A stretch of DNA of 59,138 bases from a virus: the IMG/VR virus record IMGVR_UViG_3300007770_001286, positions 1 through 59,138 of that record. The stretch is one strand, 5' to 3'. The first letter of the stretch is position 1. The number at the start of each line of letters is the position of its first letter. Under the pieces are notes generated by a model. The model ran no database searches and was not told the DNA's origin. It was given only the letters and a program-made list of their open reading frames with translations. Below are positions 43,237 to 50,893 of the stretch, piece after piece. Position numbers and translations under genes: made by a program.

Positions 43237-44450
43237 TGGAAGAGTTAGACGAAATTTTTATTAGAAATGAAATCAGAAAGATTCTAAATGAGCAGACTTT
43301 TGGTGTGACATTTGGAGATATTGTTCCACCCTCTGCGGATCAATTTTACAAGGCATTTATTGGTCCATTTGTGGATGTTTTCAAAGTAGCGCAGGTCGCT
43401 GTGAAGGATGTAGCTTCAGCGACCCTTACAACAATCGAATCTGCTTTAACGTTTGATACCAAGAAGCAACAAGAGCTGCTGGGAAAATTTCGTCAGGACC
43501 GTGACAAGTACAAGAGCGAGATGTCAAAAGCTCTGGAATCTTCCAAAGCAGCCTTATCATCTCCTGACGCTCAATTGATTATGTTCATGATGAACCCGGG
43601 AGCTTATCTCGGTGCTGGTCTTGCAACAGAAGTGAAAAACACCGCGGAGCCCGTTACAGAATTTATCGCTAGTAAGCTAGGTCCTATTGGCGCTGCGATG
43701 GGATATGAGCCAGCGCAAAAAGCGCAGGATGACAAGGGTCCTATTCGAGGAATTTTAGATGATATGAAGAAATTGTTCTTTGGTCATACCACCGAGGGCT
43801 TAGATGAGATTGATGACCTTGAAAGAATCCTTCGTGAGGGTGAAGAAGAGGAGGAAAAGCCTGCGGCCGAAGGCGAAGTTCAAGAAGAAATAGACAAATG
43901 GCTCGAGGATTCTGGCGCAGGTGGCCACATTAAGGGTTACGCAGAGAGTATACTCACTCAGAAGAAGGCTGAAGTTGAAGAGGTCAAAAAGCAGCGGATA
44001 GAGTTGATTGAGTCTTTAAACGCTGTTGCGAAAGTGGAGAGCTTTGAAGAACTAGCTACATTGATACCGAAAGTTGCTCAGGGCGGTATTGATCTGACTG
44101 AGCAAGCTAAAGAGGTGGAAAAAGCTGCCCAAGAACAGAAGGATATTCTTAAGAAGGGCGGCGAAGAAGCAGACAAGATGATCGAGGATCTTAAAAAGAC
44201 GCCAGATGGTAAGTCTATGCCGTCCAACGCGGCAGAAGAAGATTGGTTTGCTTTGGTAGACAAAGGTGTCCTTGCTGCTGCATTTGCAGAAGTAGTGACG
44301 AAAGCCAAAGAGCAAAGTGTAGGTCAGCTTCTTGGGTTTGTCGCTGAAATGACTCGTGAAGAATTAGCGGAATTGGCCAAAACTGGCCCTCTTGGGAAGC
44401 AATATGCCGAATTGATCATCGGCCTTGAGAACGATTTGCTTTCAATATGA
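43236..44450 (+). CDS. Leader-bearing helical protein with internal L-x-E site
   Basis: The 404-residue protein begins MEELDEIFIRNEIRKILNEQ, with L-N-E at 17-19. A hydrophobic Gly/Ala-rich segment (about 105-160) follows. Then an internal near-copy of the leader, LDEIDDLERILREG with L-R-E at 199-201, is followed by a Glu run and long helices. Two leader-like sites in one chain suggest a preprotein giving two mature parts. No known family. The ATG at 43236 is preferred to a TTG at 43233. This is the last gene of the array. Confidence 0.55.
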   Translation: MEELDEIFIRNEIRKILNEQTFGVTFGDIVPPSADQFYKAFIGPFVDVFKVAQVAVKDVASATLTTIESALTFDTKKQQELLGKFRQDRDKYKSEMSKALESSKAALSSPDAQLIMFMMNPGAYLGAGLATEVKNTAEPVTEFIASKLGPIGAAMGYEPAQKAQDDKGPIRGILDDMKKLFFGHTTEGLDEIDDLERILREGEEEEEKPAAEGEVQEEIDKWLEDSGAGGHIKGYAESILTQKKAEVEEVKKQRIELIESLNAVAKVESFEELATLIPKVAQGGIDLTEQAKEVEKAAQEQKDILKKGGEEADKMIEDLKKTPDGKSMPSNAAEEDWFALVDKGVLAAAFAEVVTKAKEQSVGQLLGFVAEMTREELAELAKTGPLGKQYAELIIGLENDLLSI

Positions 44451-44477
44451 TTATTTTTTTAATTTTTCGCGAATTTT

Positions 44478-44486
44478 TGATATAAT
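44478..44486 (+). promoter_or_regulatory. Extended -10 promoter
   Basis: TGATATAAT lies in the 56-base gap before the gene at 44507. No good -35 is seen (TTTAAT at 17 bases). Confidence 0.5.
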
Positions 44487-44506
44487 CACACAAACTGGAG
44501 GAATTA

Positions 44507-44872
44507 GTGTCAATCGAAGAGATGAACGCCCATTGGGTTCCCGAAATTTGTTATGAAGACGCCGATGATGGCTTAACTTCGAAGATTCCGTTTATAGAAG
44601 TGCCAAAAAATGAAAAGATGCCGAATATTCTCTTTATATTCGAGGCACGTGAAACTGGTGAGTTTGAACCTGGCCCGACAGGTGAGGCAATGCCTATAGT
44701 CGATCTGGATTTGCACCAATTTGCAGACATGAACGTTCTTAAAGAGAGGTTAACACAGGGGCTGTACGATGCTGTGCGTATTGCGCTCGGCCTTGAGCCT
44801 CTTTCTGAGGCTGTCCCTAAGGGCTTGAAGATCACAGAAAATGTGCGTAATAATGTCACACCCAACGGATGA
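44507..44872 (+). CDS. Small protein of unknown function
   Basis: The 121-residue protein has a GTG start with a GGAGGA site, its own promoter and a following promoter, so it is probably a single-gene unit. It is acidic with predicted strands (PNILFIFEARETGEFEPG) and a C-terminal helix. No family is recognised. Confidence 0.55.
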   Translation: MSIEEMNAHWVPEICYEDADDGLTSKIPFIEVPKNEKMPNILFIFEARETGEFEPGPTGEAMPIVDLDLHQFADMNVLKERLTQGLYDAVRIALGLEPLSEAVPKGLKITENVRNNVTPNG

Positions 44873-44897
44873 AAACTGTGTAAAATAGCCTGATTGG

Positions 44898-44906
44898 TGG
44901 TATAAT
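44898..44906 (+). promoter_or_regulatory. Extended -10 promoter
   Basis: TGGTATAAT, followed by AAAAA, lies ahead of the nuclease-like gene. Near-identical boxes occur at 45553 and 48610. Confidence 0.5.
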
Positions 44907-44946
44907 AAAAATGTGGGAGAACCACATCATCCAACAGGAGGCTATA

Positions 44947-45612
44947 ATGCAATATCTCACTAGAGATTCTTCACTCAAGGCTATCGGAAACATAAAAGAG
45001 CTTTTTTCAGACCTCAGAGGCTTGTACAGCTCTTATGGCATTGATATTACCGGTGACGTGGGTCGTCAGAATATTCTGATTTCTGCAGCACAAGAGCATT
45101 TCTTTGCGAAGGTCATTGATGAGGATTTTGGTGCGTGTGCAAACGATGGTCGCACCGGCGAGGCAGATATTGTCATTAATTGCATGGATGATAAAGAACT
45201 AGAGTGCAAAGTGGTATGTCAAGGGAAAACCGGGTCTTGGCATCTTCAGGCAGACAAAGCAACTCTGGAAAAGAAGGGAGAGTGTGATTTTCTTTACCTA
45301 CTTTTCGATCGAACACATGAGAACGTCGGACTGCTACTTTTTCGGGGCTTGACTCCCAACGACTTTAAAGATCCATCCCCCGGTTCCCGAGGCAAGTCTC
45401 GGCTGAACAAAAGTTCAGCATTTAAGAAGTGTACTCCCCTCGTGGGTTCGTTTGTTGACAAGCGGATGATTTATATGAAGAAGTATAATGACGCGCTCGC
45501 TTCAGCAACTACTGAAAAACAGAGAAAAACAGCTGCACAAAAATTGGAGATGTGGTATAATAAAACATCACAATATAAAATCCAGCTGGAGGATCTAAAT
45601 GAAATCTGCTAA
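44947..45612 (+). CDS. PD-(D/E)XK nuclease-like protein
   Basis: The 221-residue protein has the spaced residues of the PD-(D/E)XK fold: TGEADIVIN (Asp) then ELECKVV (E-x-K), followed by a helix with Gln and a strand FLYLLFDRTHENVGLLLF. This suggests a DNA-cutting enzyme, possibly one that degrades unmodified host DNA, given that the phage may carry modified cytosine. The ATG at 44947 has a perfect AGGAGG site; the longer in-frame start at 44911 is rejected. The specificity is unknown. Confidence 0.6.
   Translation: MQYLTRDSSLKAIGNIKELFSDLRGLYSSYGIDITGDVGRQNILISAAQEHFFAKVIDEDFGACANDGRTGEADIVINCMDDKELECKVVCQGKTGSWHLQADKATLEKKGECDFLYLLFDRTHENVGLLLFRGLTPNDFKDPSPGSRGKSRLNKSSAFKKCTPLVGSFVDKRMIYMKKYNDALASATTEKQRKTAAQKLEMWYNKTSQYKIQLEDLNEIC
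45553..45561 (+). promoter_or_regulatory. Extended -10 promoter inside a coding end
   Basis: TGGTATAAT, followed by AAAA, lies within the last codons of the nuclease-like gene, 38 bases before the next ATG. Confidence 0.45.
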
Positions 45613-46012
45613 TAGCGAGTTCGATGTTGGGACAGTCGTTTATTTTATCTCAAGTAAAAATGAGAAAGTTATCCCGGCTCTAGTCGCAGAAAAGATTGTA
45701 AGAACATCGCTGACGAATTCTTCTAAGGTGACTTATATTCTAGAAGTACGATCTGGAAAAGTTATGAAGTCAGTTGAAGTTGACCCTGCTACTTTAGATT
45801 TGTTTTCTACCCCACAAGACATCAGAGAGTTTATGATAGCTCGCACCACAAAGGCGATAGACGGTTTGATTGCAGCAGCTGTAGAGGCAGCTGGAACTTT
45901 TTCTGCTGCGAATCCGCAACAAGAAAGTCATTTACCTGCTCCTACGCTTGAAAAAGACGAGGATGCGTCTATAATCTTAGAAGATGGCACAGTCGCAAAG
46001 TTGCGGATGTAA
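45599..46012 (+). CDS. Unknown protein with beta-barrel-like N-terminus
   Basis: The 137-residue protein has a GGAGG site and overlaps the preceding gene by 14 bases. The first 60 residues form strands (FDVGTVVYFIS, YILEVRSGKVMKSVEV) suggesting a small barrel, and an Ala-rich helix follows. It ends one base into the start of the second FEN gene. The function is not recognised. Confidence 0.5.
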   Translation: MKSANSEFDVGTVVYFISSKNEKVIPALVAEKIVRTSLTNSSKVTYILEVRSGKVMKSVEVDPATLDLFSTPQDIREFMIARTTKAIDGLIAAAVEAAGTFSAANPQQESHLPAPTLEKDEDASIILEDGTVAKLRM

Positions 46013-46848
46013 TGATGAAGCACTTAATTCTTGATGCGAATAATTTACTTTTTCGTGCTAGGCACTCGTGCTATAGGCGAAATTATGATCATGTTATTGT
46101 TCATACATTCTTTCGAAGTCTAAAACCAATTGTAGAGAAGTTTTCACCAGACTACGTTTATTTTGTACTTGACGGATACCCAAAGAAGAGAATGGAGATG
46201 CAACCGACGTATAAGGGCAACCGCGTCTACCATGATAAAGACGGCTTTAGAGCCCAAAAGAAAAAAGCAGAATCGTTAATTCGTGAATGTGTGCCGTTTG
46301 TTGTTGCTCGTCACCCAGAGGCAGAGGCTGATGATGTGATTGCCGATCTAGTTCTTGGGCTGTTACCTTCGGCTGATGAAAAGATTGTGGTTTCCAGTGA
46401 CACAGATTTCATTCAGTTGTGTCAAGACGCTTTAAACACATATCTATATAATCCGATAAAGAAAGAGTTCAGAGACATACCAGATTATCCCTATGCTAAA
46501 TGGAAAGCTCTTAGGGGTGATTCTGCAGACAATATTGCTGGGCTTAGAGGAATTGGGAACAAAAGGGCTCAAACTTTGCTCGAGGGCACGAACTTAGAGG
46601 ATTTTTTTGATAAACGACCCGATAATCGCTCTCAATACTTAGAAAATCTTGCGATGATTTCGCTAACGACGATGGGTCAAGAAGACAGAGCTTGCGTAGA
46701 ATATTCTTATCCTCAAATGTCTCTGGAAACTTTACGTGATGCCTTTACTCAACTAAAATTTAAAAGTATGATTAGCGATGGTGCGTGGAAGAAATATTCG
46801 GCACCTTTTACGGAGTTGAAAGATGGCACAAAATACTTTATCACCTGA
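46012..46848 (+). CDS. Second 5'-3' exonuclease / FEN-like nuclease
   Basis: The 278-residue protein has LILDANNLLFRARHS, the arch-region YKGNR, EAEADDVIADLV, VVSSDTDFIQL and the HhH region RGDSADNIAGLRGIG. These are the FEN metal and DNA-binding motifs. It is distinct from the copy at 9143. Neighbours are small proteins and the chaperonin, so it may be used for repair or host DNA breakdown instead of primer removal. Start ATGATG: the second ATG at 46015 is equally possible. Confidence 0.85.
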   Translation: MMKHLILDANNLLFRARHSCYRRNYDHVIVHTFFRSLKPIVEKFSPDYVYFVLDGYPKKRMEMQPTYKGNRVYHDKDGFRAQKKKAESLIRECVPFVVARHPEAEADDVIADLVLGLLPSADEKIVVSSDTDFIQLCQDALNTYLYNPIKKEFRDIPDYPYAKWKALRGDSADNIAGLRGIGNKRAQTLLEGTNLEDFFDKRPDNRSQYLENLAMISLTTMGQEDRACVEYSYPQMSLETLRDAFTQLKFKSMISDGAWKKYSAPFTELKDGTKYFIT

Positions 46849-47011
46849 AAAGCTTCAGGAGCTCAGAGCACAAGGGGTAATTCAAGAAAATGAAATTGCT
46901 GTAGAAGAGGGCGATTTGATTGTTGCTCTCAATGTGATTACTGGCGAAAGAAGGCTTCTAAGCAAGAATCTGCAAGAATCGTCCAGCGGCAAGAGGTTAC
47001 TTAAAGGATGA
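46823..47011 (+). CDS. Small protein of unknown function
   Basis: The 62-residue protein overlaps the FEN gene by 26 bases and the GroEL-like gene by 4. It has a helical start and two strands (GDLIVALNVITGERRLL). No family is recognised. Its coupling to groEL makes a chaperonin-cofactor idea worth testing, but there is no GroES-like mobile loop to see. Confidence 0.5.
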   Translation: MAQNTLSPEKLQELRAQGVIQENEIAVEEGDLIVALNVITGERRLLSKNLQESSSGKRLLKG

Positions 47012-48588
47012 TTGAGCAAGAAAATCGTGTTATAACATTTTCAGAAGAGTCCCGAGATTTAGTTAGGGTCGGTGTTGAGCAATTGGCTGATGCTGTCCGT
47101 GTAACGATGGGCCCATCTGGGAAAAATGTTTTGATTGAACACCCTGGTTCCGCCCCTGTCTTGACCAAAGATGGGGTGACAGTAGCTCGGGCCATCAATT
47201 TAAAAGATCGTTTTGCAAATTTGGGCGTTCAGATTGTGAGAGAAGCTGCACAGCGTACGGCAGAAGAAGCCGGTGATGGAACTACAACTGCGACGGTTTT
47301 GGCTTGCGCAATATTTCAAGAAGGGTTGAAGGCTCTTGCTGGAGGGCACGAATTAAGAGTGATTCGAGACGGTATAAGGGAGGCAACAACTCTTCTCTGC
47401 CATGAAATCGAAAAGAACGCTGTCCCTGTAAAGTCTGATGAAGACTTAAGGAGGGTCGCTAATATCTCTGTTAATAATGAGCCAGATCTAGCTGAATTGA
47501 TTGTAGAGGCGATAAAGGCAGTAGGGGATCATGGCACAGTAACTGTTGATGAAGCCAAGGGTTTCGATTCTTCGCTTGAAGTTGTCGACGGGTGTGAATT
47601 GGATAGAGGATATGTTTCTCCATATTTTGTGAACAAACCTGCTCGGATGTCTTGTGAACTTTTCAATCCAGCAATTTTGGTCACTGATCAACGCATAAGC
47701 TCTATACACGACATTATGCATTTTATGGAAGAAGCAGCACGTGAGAATAGACCATTTGTGATCATCGGCCCAGAGACAACGGGAGATGCGCTACAGGGGC
47801 TTATTCTCAACAACACAAAGAACCTCATCAAGGCATGCGTGTTAGCTGCTCCAGAATTTGGGACTTCTCGTCTTGAAGCGCTCCATGATTTAGCTATTCT
47901 TTTGGGAGCCGATCTCTTGACGGGTGAGCCCGCGAGCTGGCGAAATGTGAAGCTCACTGATTTGGGATCCTGTAAGAAGATAGCAGCGTATAGATACCGC
48001 ACCATCTTCATTGACGCAACAGGAGATAGCGAGTCTAGGGAAGACCGTATTCAGCAGATAAAAGAAGCAGCGAACGAGTACATAGGCGATGCAGAAATGA
48101 TTAGCGTTTTAACTCGCCGCGTGAAGAGGATGAATAGCGGAATCGGTATTTTACGAGTAGGTGGAGCAACTGAAGCTGAAATAAGCGAAAGAAAAGACCG
48201 CGTTGAAGATGCGCTCTATGCTACGAAGGCAGCAATGCAAGAAGGGATCGTAGCCGGTGGAGGTTCACTGCTCGCAAAAGTTGCTAAATTGCAGCTTGAT
48301 AAAAAAGACTCTCTCTCGATTGGTCACAAGATTTTGTTCAGCGCTGCATGTGAACCTCTTAAGCAGATTGCTTCTAATTGCGGGTCAGTTCCTGAGGTTA
48401 TTCTAGAAAAGATTGTTGAAAAACCAAAGAATTTTGGATATAATGGAATTGATGGCGATGTTTGTAATCTCATGAAGACTGGAATTGTAGACCCTGCGAA
48501 GGTTACTCGATTAGCGCTCCAGAATGCGTCGAGTGTTTCTATTAATTTGTTATCGATTGGGTGCGCAATGGTCAGGGATGATGAATAA
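47008..48588 (+). CDS. GroEL-like chaperonin
   Basis: The 526-residue protein covers a whole Hsp60 chain: VTMGPSGKNVLIE, KDGVTVARAI, the ATPase loop AGDGTTTATVLA, VGDHGTVTVDEAKG, apical and intermediate segments, RVGGATEAEISERKDRVEDAL and the end motif AAMQEGIVAGGGSLL. Length and motifs imply an active ATP-driven folding ring. The C-terminal Gly-Met tail of bacterial GroEL is missing. No GroES gene was found in the window, so it may use the host GroES or none. It probably folds capsid or other phage proteins. Confidence 0.95.
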   Translation: MIEQENRVITFSEESRDLVRVGVEQLADAVRVTMGPSGKNVLIEHPGSAPVLTKDGVTVARAINLKDRFANLGVQIVREAAQRTAEEAGDGTTTATVLACAIFQEGLKALAGGHELRVIRDGIREATTLLCHEIEKNAVPVKSDEDLRRVANISVNNEPDLAELIVEAIKAVGDHGTVTVDEAKGFDSSLEVVDGCELDRGYVSPYFVNKPARMSCELFNPAILVTDQRISSIHDIMHFMEEAARENRPFVIIGPETTGDALQGLILNNTKNLIKACVLAAPEFGTSRLEALHDLAILLGADLLTGEPASWRNVKLTDLGSCKKIAAYRYRTIFIDATGDSESREDRIQQIKEAANEYIGDAEMISVLTRRVKRMNSGIGILRVGGATEAEISERKDRVEDALYATKAAMQEGIVAGGGSLLAKVAKLQLDKKDSLSIGHKILFSAACEPLKQIASNCGSVPEVILEKIVEKPKNFGYNGIDGDVCNLMKTGIVDPAKVTRLALQNASSVSINLLSIGCAMVRDDE

Positions 48589-48609
48589 AGGCAGCCAATT
48601 TTTGTACGC

Positions 48610-48618
48610 TGGTATAAT
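48610..48618 (+). promoter_or_regulatory. Extended -10 promoter
   Basis: TGGTATAAT, followed by TAAAAA, lies in the 51-base gap after the chaperonin gene, ahead of the gene at 48640. Confidence 0.5.
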
Positions 48619-48639
48619 TAAAAAGGGAGTAAACGTAAA

Positions 48640-48909
48640 ATGACAATTACCGCTAGTGATATTCCGTACGCTCGCGATGATCGTTTGAATCGTGAAATGA
48701 GTTTTCTTGCACAAAAAAGAGACAAATTCATGGAGCAGTTGAAGCGTAATAGAAAGGATGATATTCTTCGTGAAAGAGTCGCATCTATTGAGGTTGACAT
48801 CTGTTATATTTATCGTGAATTAGAGTGCAGGGCTGCTCGTAGAGCTGCTCACTCTGCATATCTTAGAAAGAAAAATAATAATTTCAGAAATCGTGCAAAT
48901 CGACGCTAA
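48640..48909 (+). CDS. Small basic helical protein of unknown function
   Basis: The 89-residue protein is rich in Arg/Lys and predicted to be helical throughout (FLAQKRDKFMEQLKRN). It has a GGGAG site and its own promoter. Charge suggests nucleic acid or sigma/RNA polymerase binding, but nothing firmer can be said. It lies just before the sigma factor gene. Confidence 0.5.
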   Translation: MTITASDIPYARDDRLNREMSFLAQKRDKFMEQLKRNRKDDILRERVASIEVDICYIYRELECRAARRAAHSAYLRKKNNNFRNRANRR

Positions 48910-48916
48910 AATAGTG

Positions 48917-48922
48917 TATAAT
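48917..48922 (+). promoter_or_regulatory. Candidate -10 box for the sigma factor gene
   Basis: TATAAT lies in the 76-base gap before the sigma factor gene, preceded by TG. No clear -35 is seen. Confidence 0.4.
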
Positions 48923-48985
48923 ATTAAAGATGGTAGGGACAGTTATGTCGCTTCATTCTTTCATTCATCCCTGGAGACATAATTG

Positions 48986-49744
48986 ATGCTAGAAAGTTAT
49001 TTCAAAGAAATTGGTAACCATAACCTTCTCACCCGCGCAGAAGAAGTTGAGCTAGCGAAAGCTATTGAGGCCGGCGACAATGCTGCAAGAGACCGTATGA
49101 TTCAAGCGAATCTTCGGCTCGCAATTTCGATTGCAAAGAATTTTCGAGATAAGGGTTGCTCTTTTGAAGACCTTATCCAAGAGTCGAACATCGGTTTGAT
49201 TCGTGCTGTAGATCGTTTCGATTGGCGGAAGGGCTTTAAGTTTAGCACCTATGCAGTTTGGTGGATTCGTCAAGCCGTTCAGTCTCATGTTGCAGGTCAG
49301 TCAGGCGCTATCAAGATGCCCACTTCTGCTCGTGCCGTCATGTATAAGGCGTATAAATTTCGAGAAGAATATCTAGAACAATTCAAATGTGAGCCCACCC
49401 CCCAAGAGGTCGCAACCGCTGTTGGCGTGCCTGTTGAGACTCTAAAGGCTATTCGAAAATCTGGAGCACCCCAGATTTCTCTTGATAAGCCGATCTCTTC
49501 TGATGATCCCGGCAGTCGTACATTCGCTGAGATTGTTGGCGGGGTAGATGACAAAGATCCAGGTGATGACCTTGACAAGGTTGTGCTTAGGGAAGCGCTG
49601 GTCATGTCGCTCCGGAATCTCTCGTCTAGAGAAGAAAAGATCATTCGGCTTAGGTTCGGCCTAACAGAGGATGTCGAAGACCATGTCAATTTCCCTATTA
49701 ACAAAAAAGAATATAATGAACTTAAGAAGCGAGGTGTTAAATGA
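48986..49744 (+). CDS. Sigma70-family factor, regions 1.2 to 4.1
   Basis: The 252-residue protein has region 1.2 (YFKEIGNHNLLTRAEEVELA), region 2 with the core-binding and -10 elements (NLRLAISIAKNF, FEDLIQESNIGLIRAVDRFD, FSTYAVWWIRQAV), region 3 (MPTSARAVMYK onward) and the beginning of region 4 (LSSREEKIIRLRFGL). It stops before the region 4.2 helix-turn-helix. The next gene, coupled by ATGA, supplies an HTH-like sequence, so the sigma factor seems divided into two chains. The ATG at 48986 is preferred to a TTG at 48983. It should redirect host RNA polymerase to phage promoters. Confidence 0.9.
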   Translation: MLESYFKEIGNHNLLTRAEEVELAKAIEAGDNAARDRMIQANLRLAISIAKNFRDKGCSFEDLIQESNIGLIRAVDRFDWRKGFKFSTYAVWWIRQAVQSHVAGQSGAIKMPTSARAVMYKAYKFREEYLEQFKCEPTPQEVATAVGVPVETLKAIRKSGAPQISLDKPISSDDPGSRTFAEIVGGVDDKDPGDDLDKVVLREALVMSLRNLSSREEKIIRLRFGLTEDVEDHVNFPINKKEYNELKKRGVK

Positions 49745-50022
49745 GCATGCCCAAAGGCTTTAAGGCAGACAATGGTTACGCAACTGTTGGTGATCGTGGC
49801 GGAAAAGGTTATCGTGAGATTGCAGAAATCATGACGAATGACGGTTATCCTATGAAGCATTCAGCTGCAAGAAATTACTTTCTATCTGGGATGCGAAAGC
49901 TAGCTGCGCCGATATGCGAGATGCACGGTCTTTCAAAAGATGAAGTAGATAGGATTGCACTAGATCCACGGTTCCAAGAAAGCATTGCAGACATTATTGA
50001 AGAGGAGGGAATCCAGTTGTGA
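49741..50022 (+). CDS. Probable detached sigma region 4.2-like HTH protein
   Basis: The 93-residue protein has GKGYREIAEIMTNDGYPM followed by the helix HSAARNYFLSGMRKLA. This resembles the 'E-I-A...M...R...AL-K-L' pattern of sigma region 4.2 HTHs. It overlaps the sigma gene by 4 bases. It may complete the sigma factor in trans by recognising the -35 element, or act as a separate regulator. A programmed or sequencing frameshift joining the two is an alternative, but each has its own stop and start. Confidence 0.6.
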   Translation: MSMPKGFKADNGYATVGDRGGKGYREIAEIMTNDGYPMKHSAARNYFLSGMRKLAAPICEMHGLSKDEVDRIALDPRFQESIADIIEEEGIQL

Positions 50023-50360
50023 TAAACATCATTCTCGGTTATCTTGGAGACTTACGAGCTCACACTGAATTGCTTGAGGTAATGAACTGGGATGAAGAAT
50101 TAACCGCTGAATTTATCGATGAATTAAAGACGCTACTCATTGCTGCGCCACCGAACGTGGATAAAGCGCTATTTTGGTTACGAAATACCCCATGGGATTG
50201 TTTTGAAGATAAAAAGATGACGCCGCAGGTCTACTATGTCGTGGAGAAGCTTATTCGCTCTCTAGAGCAGGATGTAAAAGCTGAGATTGCTATAAAGGAA
50301 AAGAGTCGTTTCGCTCTACCATTTTCTAAAAATAACCCCAATAATTCGGAGTGGAATTAA
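50019..50360 (+). CDS. Helical protein of unknown function
   Basis: The 113-residue protein begins with a GTG overlapping the preceding stop. It is mostly helical, with a motif KALFWLRNTPWDCFED in the middle. No known family. It is coupled to the sigma operon. Confidence 0.5.
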   Translation: MINIILGYLGDLRAHTELLEVMNWDEELTAEFIDELKTLLIAAPPNVDKALFWLRNTPWDCFEDKKMTPQVYYVVEKLIRSLEQDVKAEIAIKEKSRFALPFSKNNPNNSEWN

Positions 50361-50696
50361 ATGAGAACTTTTGAGAGATATATAAACCGGAAGAAGGTAA
50401 CAGATATCAAGAAGTATCTGCAAGACAGGGGTCTTGCTTCTGATGAGGATGTACGAGCCTGGTGCTTATCCCAAAACGTAGAGCCGCCGCTCGCCAATTA
50501 TTTCAGCTCTGATGTGACTGTTCACCCTGAACAAAGTGCACCAACAGAGAAACCACGGACCAAGGCCAATTCTGTTGAGGAATCAGACCCAGAGATCTGG
50601 CACGTTCCAGCCGCCGAGCGCCCGTTAAGGAAGTCTTCAAAAGCTGGAAAGAAGGCCACTCGGTCTGTACCACGAAAAAAGAGCACTAGAAAATGA
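50361..50696 (+). CDS. Protein with basic C-terminal tail, unknown function
   Basis: The 111-residue protein has a GGAG site and a short helical domain (ITDIKKYLQDRG-like), followed by a disordered Pro/Ser-rich segment and a strongly basic end with many Lys and Arg. The basic tail may contact DNA or RNA. No family is recognised. Confidence 0.5.
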   Translation: MRTFERYINRKKVTDIKKYLQDRGLASDEDVRAWCLSQNVEPPLANYFSSDVTVHPEQSAPTEKPRTKANSVEESDPEIWHVPAAERPLRKSSKAGKKATRSVPRKKSTRK

Positions 50697-50881
50697 GGAA
50701 GCTGAAGAAGATATTCCCTCTCTCGTTTAGGGGCTTTCTTTTTTGTGGTCTTACGTTTGTTAACGTTGGGTTAGCAACTTTTTTTATTTCCAATAATTTT
50801 CATCTACAGGGAGTACTCTGTATTGTTACATCGCTTCTATGCTTCGGCGTATGGTATACAGAGATAGATCTTGATTCCTGA
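50693..50881 (+). CDS. Small two-helix membrane protein
   Basis: The 62-residue protein has two hydrophobic helices (FRGFLFCGLTFVNVGLATFF and GVLCIVTSLLCFGVW) and a basic N-terminus. It overlaps the previous gene by 4 bases. A holin-like or envelope role is possible from size only. Confidence 0.5.
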   Translation: MRKLKKIFPLSFRGFLFCGLTFVNVGLATFFISNNFHLQGVLCIVTSLLCFGVWYTEIDLDS

Positions 50882-50893
50882 TAGGGGGCTACC

